Positions 59,501-64,000 of a stretch of 64,000 nt of DNA are shown here, one piece after another (within the stretch, counting starts at the first letter, position 1; every line of letters begins with the position of its first letter). The translations under genes were made by a program, and so were the position numbers. Below the pieces are notes generated by a model. It was not told where the DNA came from. It worked only from the letters and a program-made list of their open reading frames with translations, and did no database searches. The DNA lies in assembly GCA_026724425.1 (NCBI GenBank), contig JAIUCV010000001.1, forward strand, positions 15,792,556 through 15,856,555. The letters are read 5' to 3'. The stretch is from Erythrophleum ivorense. Taxonomy: Eukaryota; Streptophyta; Magnoliopsida; Fabales; Fabaceae.

Positions 59501-62500
59501 GAAAAGTTGCTAAAGAGGAAACTAGGAATTTCCATAAATTCTCACCTTTCTTGTCTTCATTCCCTCCTTCCTCTTCCCTTGTTTGGTGTGTCCTCCTACC
59601 AGGTCCTTTTCTCTATTTTGGCCAGCCACAACGTCGGTTAAAGGGGCTAGAGAATTCTGGATGTGATTTATAAGAAGAATAAATGAAATTGTTTACTAAA
59701 AATTCTCATTACATCCCTTTGTCATGGCATTTTTGTTTCTCATTCATTTTAACTCTTTTTTGAGAATCGTCTTCTCTATTATAAAATTTATATTCTCAAT
59801 CTTATAAAATGCCTTTGGAATCACTCAATTTGGAGCTAAAACTTTCCCGAATAAATCAATCAAAGTTTGGATCAACCGATATTGGAAAACATACATTGGA
59901 GGGGTTTTAACTGTCTTGAGGCTTCCTGTAATGCCCGGTACGTTGTACAATCACTAGAACGGGCTAGTTTGAAAAGTAAGTCCCTTGAGATGAGTGATTC
60001 AAGGCCAAATAAAATTTGAATAAAATTTTAAATAATAAAAAATAAGGATTTGAGTCTTAAGTTGCCCAAAAATTAGGGTCGGAGTGATTCGAAAAATTTG
60101 TTGAAAGGCCAGTGGTATTTTCGTAAATAAGTATAATTTTGAAAAAATGCCTAGGAGAGCTTTTCAAATGGAAATTCGGAGTTGTCTAGGGTTCTCAAAG
60201 GCGCCGAAAACCATGGGAAGCCTCGGGACCGGTAAAGCCCCTCCGGTGTACTCTTTCTAACGTCGGTTGACCTGAACTTTGATTGATTCGTTCGGAAAAG
60301 TTTTAACTTCGATTTAAGTGATTCCAAAGGCATTTTATTAAATTGGGAACCTAAATTTTATGATAGAAAAGACGGTTCTAAAAAAGGAGCTAAAACAAAG
60401 CCAAAACAAAATTGCCATTATGGAAGGGCAAAATTGAAATTTATGGTTTCTTGAATGTTCTAAAGAGTTCCACACTTTTATCCCTTCTTCTCCTCTTTAA
60501 TGAGCAAGACTTATTCTACCCAAAATACATAAAATCTTTAGCTCTCTTAGGCACACCAAAGGGATGAGAAAAAGAGGAAGAAAGCCAAGGAGAAACTAGG
60601 TAATTTCATGAAATTTCTTGTTCTATCTTCCTCTAATCTTGTTCTCCTCTCTTCCTCCTTTCTTTCCATAGATTTTTTGAATGATTTGGTTATGTTTTTG
60701 ACCTAAACCTAAGGGGAGAATTTTGAATTTGCTAAGGAGAAGAGAATGAAGGAGAAAGACACTTGAAAGCTCACTTGAACCCTAGGTAATCTTTGCTTTT
60801 TGTTACATCTTCTCTCCCCTCTCTCTTTGTGTGTATTTCAGCCAAGAACAGAACCAAAGGAGTGGAGGATGTTCTGTCCAAATACAAGGAGGGAACAAGG
60901 GTTTTAGGCCATGGGGAGATGGAATATGGCAAGAAATTCTAAGAAAAACTAATAGAAAACAAGTTAGAAAAGTGTAGTGTTTTCTAGGGTTTTACAAAAT
61001 ATAATTTTGTGTGAATGTTTCCTTGGCTATTTGAATGTTTCCTTGAGCTCCTAAGACCTTTAGAAAGCCTCTCAAGTGGCTCTCCCATCAAGGAAAAATC
61101 ACAAAGTCCATGAACCTCCATTATGATGTATATTTTGACCAAGCTAGGTTTATTAGTTTAGGGGATGTTTTAATTTGTTCTAACCTTGGTTTGGGACTTT
61201 ATATGATGTTAGAAGATGGGAGAAACTATTGGGAAAAATTTAGAAGCCTTAGGTTGGGAGATGAAGCAATGGCTTCCATAATGTTACCTTATGAAGCAAC
61301 ATAGACCTAGGTTTGTGAAAGTGAGTGTGTGATGGCTTCAAGGACCTTAAATAAGGTCAAGAGGTCTAAATATGGCAAGAGAATGGAACCAAGAATGTTA
61401 ATTATGGTAGTTACTTCATTGGGTCCTTAATGGAACCATATTATGACAAATAAAACAAAGTGTAGTCTTGAGAGTGAGTTGGATGTCATAACTTGTTCCA
61501 AGAGTATAATTAAGTGTTGTTTATTGTGAATAGGCCAAGAAAATCCAACCCTACCTCCTTGTGTTTGTGGAACAGAAAAGGAGAAGAAACAGGCAAAGTA
61601 AAGCTTGAATTTGCACTAAGGTAGCTCTCTACCTTTTCTTGTTGCATATGGTGTCATTGTGTGCTTGTGTGTATGTTTATATGTTTAAGACATGCCACTT
61701 GATGCTATGTTGCTATTTTGGTACTAATATGCTTTCTTGAATGTCTTTGAATGGTGGCAATGGCTCATAAGGGTGAGGTAGTGCCAAAAGTCCCTTAATG
61801 TGGGTGAGGAGATGCCAAAAGTCTCATGGCATGGGTGAGACAAGGCCAAAAGTCCCTTGGATGGGTGAGGCTAAGTCAAAAATCAAAGAACCAAGAGTGA
61901 GGCAATCCAAAAGTCCTAAAAATAGGGTGAGGCCAAACCAAAAGTCCCTAGAGCTCATTCTTGTGCTTGACACGAGTTTGTGACACAAAAATGTGAAAGA
62001 TGAATGCTTCATAAATTGATTGATTGTATACTTGTACTTTTGACATATTTTATGCCTTGAAAATGTGCTTGAATAGGTGTATGAGCTATTAAGATTCAAT
62101 AAATCTCACCCCCTCCTTTCTCTCATCTCATATGATCTAGGTGGAGTTCAAGATCCAAAGGATGGAAGCCAAGGAGCTTAAATCTCTATCTCTTGGTAAA
62201 TCTTTCCATTTTTGATGTATTATGATGTCTAGAATGTCAAAGTAGATATGTAAATGTTATTTTTGAGTCATGACACTTTGAACAAATGTAAAACTATGTA
62301 AAGTTAGTGTATGTATCAAGAATAGAGTTTAATGAATAGAATTGTGTATTTTGACCACTTGGGAGCCCACTTGTGCATGTATGTTTATGGAAGTGACATA
62401 GTGAATTTGAGTTGCATGAGAGTTTAGACCTTATGAGGGACTTATTTATGCTATATTTATGCTTTCTAAGTTGCTCAAATGTGTGTGGAACAATGGATAG

Positions 62501-64000
62501 CTCATTTGAACCAAATTTGCCTCTTGTTGGGACCAAAATTGCCATATTCTTGAGCTATGGCAAAGTCTGACCAAATGACCTCTTCTTGACTTGAAAATTT
62601 GCATGCAAGTAGATCTTGTCTAGAGATTTTTGGGAAGTCAATGATCAGTTCATTTGGAGGTCTGTGGAATTTTCTATGATTTTTCAAAGTTGGTATCAGA
62701 ATTTCGGATTTGCACTAGTACTGTTCATTTGGTCAGTTGTGAAATTGTGTCATCTAAGGGGCAAACGTGGTCCAATGGCTATGAAATTTTATAGATAGAA
62801 ACTAGGCATTTACAGTAACTTGTAGCAACTAGAAACACCTCATTTGAAGGTCTGAGCTAAGAGATATGAATTTTTGAATTTCTGAAACAGTAACAGTAGC
62901 ACAACACTACCTGAGTCACTGTTCCATTAAATTTTAGTAGCTAAACGTGCTTGCTATAGTCTGAATCATAGATTTCCAAATTGGTATCATTTTTATGGAT
63001 TGGATTTTTTTGGAATTAATTGAATATTTTCGAAGTTTATAGCAGACACTTGTATTAGTACCAGTAGCTGTCCAAACCTTTGCCCCTTTTCGCATGTCAA
63101 ACGCTTCCTGTGTTATGTTTCATGGCCTGGCCATATTTTTGGCATAAATTAGACATGTTTAGATTTCTATAATGACTAAGAATGTATGATTTCAAATTTT
63201 CTAGAATTAGTTATGAATTCTGAAACGTCATATTAGTAAACTGAACCAGTGACCCAGACAATAGCGACCTCAGTGGCTTTTTGGATGTCAATTGTTCTCC
63301 CTTTAAGGATTAATGAGCTGAAATTATTTTTACCATGGGGTAGACATCACGAGATTTCTGGAATGGTAAAGTTTGTTGGGTTTTAATTTTTGTGGATTTA
63401 GTTATGAATTTATGAAATTGTGACAAAAAATTGAGAATTTGACCAAAAATAATAGTGTGAGTTTGATGCTCCCCTTTGAATTCCACGAGTTGTGCGCCAA
63501 CTTTGGTGATGCAAATGAGTTGTATGTATATAATTAAATATGAGAATGTGGTGTATGAGCTCATATGGTCCGCGTGACACCGAATGGAATTTTCATACGT
63601 GATGCAATGCGAAATAAGGCATTATTTTAATGCTATTTTCCATTCCTTTTTGTGCAATTCATCATGGGAAACTTAGAAATGATAGGAAGCAAGCTAGAAA
63701 TATATGGTGTTACACTTCCCATGGTTTTCAGGGCCTTTGAGAAGTCCAAAAAACTTAAAACTTCATTTAAAAAATCCTCCTATGTGTTTTTCCAAAATTA
63801 CACTTATTTATGAACATGCCACTGGCCTTTTGACAAATTTTTTGCATCACTGCGGCCCTTGTTTCTGGGCAACTTAAGGCTCAAATCCTCATTTTTCATT
63901 ATTTAAAATTTTATCCATATTTTATTTGACTTTAAATCACTCATCTTAAGGGACTTACTTTGAAAACGCATTCATTTCTGTCATTTAACGAAAATTGGAC
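56555..64000 (-). mobile_element. Gypsy LTR (LTR F), split by solo LTR G, runs to the window edge
   Basis: The plus strand starts TGTAACACCATAAC, as LTRs A and E do. It is collinear with them: 'caagttactatcataaactt' (57032), 'gagtgagctatctttggtg' (58507), 'ggggttttaactgtcttgag' (59901). It breaks at 59926 and resumes at 63720 with CATGGTTTTCAGGGCC. The last bases AAAATTGGAC match the AAAATCGGAC that precedes ATTACA in LTR E, so the LTR should end about 6 bp beyond the window. Without the insertion the length would be about 3.66 kb. Left flank ACTAC is the expected target copy. Confidence 0.85.
59927..63714 (+). mobile_element. Solo gypsy LTR (LTR G), 3788 bp, with 5-bp target duplication CTTCC
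   Basis: It begins TGTAATGCCCGGTACG and ends ATATGGTGTTACA. CTTCC lies at 59922-59926 and again at 63715-63719. Removing the LTR and one CTTCC restores 'gaggcttcccatggttt', exactly the sequence found uninterrupted in LTR B (6134-6150). No internal retrotransposon sequence is present, so this is a solo LTR. It is inverted relative to its host LTR F. Near 60220-60260 it contains its own copy of the insertion-site sequence in reverse. Confidence 0.92.

Noticed and set aside
61110..61304. 64-codon frame and similar small frames inside LTRs F and G
   Set aside because: They lie in LTR sequence shared with other copies, where the frame is not kept.

Overview
The window looks like nuclear DNA of a eudicot plant. 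It is AT-rich, has two spliced plant genes, and carries the usual angiosperm repeats: Ty3/gypsy and Ty1/copia elements, L1-type LINEs, PIF/Harbinger DNA and MITEs. The species cannot be named from the sequence. Only two protein-coding genes look real. Most longer open frames elsewhere are chance or belong to decayed transposons.

Layout. 1-6.5 kb: a decayed minus-strand Ty3/gypsy element (gag and protease, tRNA-iMet primer site, 2.8-kb LTR) inserted into an older related LTR. 7.6-11.9 kb: a degenerate tandem array of short diverged units around the motif CTTGAACTTTGACAAGACT. Scattered array pieces lie at 12.3, 19.1 and 21.7 kb, so the array was probably longer and was split by a Ty1/copia element (13.3-19.1 kb, itself split by another gypsy LTR) and a second LTR-like block (19.3-21.6 kb). 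21.8-24 kb: an L1-type LINE remnant with an internal tandem duplication. 24-32.5 kb: AT-rich sequence with MITEs, a composite TTA-flanked element, LINE and copia reverse transcriptase remnants and an RNase H-like fragment.

33-43.2 kb is the genic island, both genes on the plus strand. The first (coding exons 34524-34975 and 37771-37840) encodes a 173-residue uncharacterised protein ending in a CaaX prenylation box (CAIM). The second (39375-39784 and 43028-43142) encodes a 174-residue ONE-HELIX PROTEIN 2 (OHP2), a chloroplast LHC-family protein needed for photosystem II assembly. Its 3.2-kb intron holds a Tourist-like MITE.

43.7-64 kb is again repeats: a LINE fragment, a Stowaway-like MITE, then a PIF/Harbinger element with recognisable transposase exons and a Myb/SANT-like ORF1 remnant. 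It is broken by two long gypsy LTRs, and each of these is broken in turn by a solo LTR of the same superfamily in opposite orientation. Both solo LTRs keep perfect 5-bp target duplications (CCACC and CTTCC). The result is two large imperfect inverted repeats, which I regard as the most striking architecture in the window. I found no CRISPR, bacterial operon, tRNA or rRNA gene.
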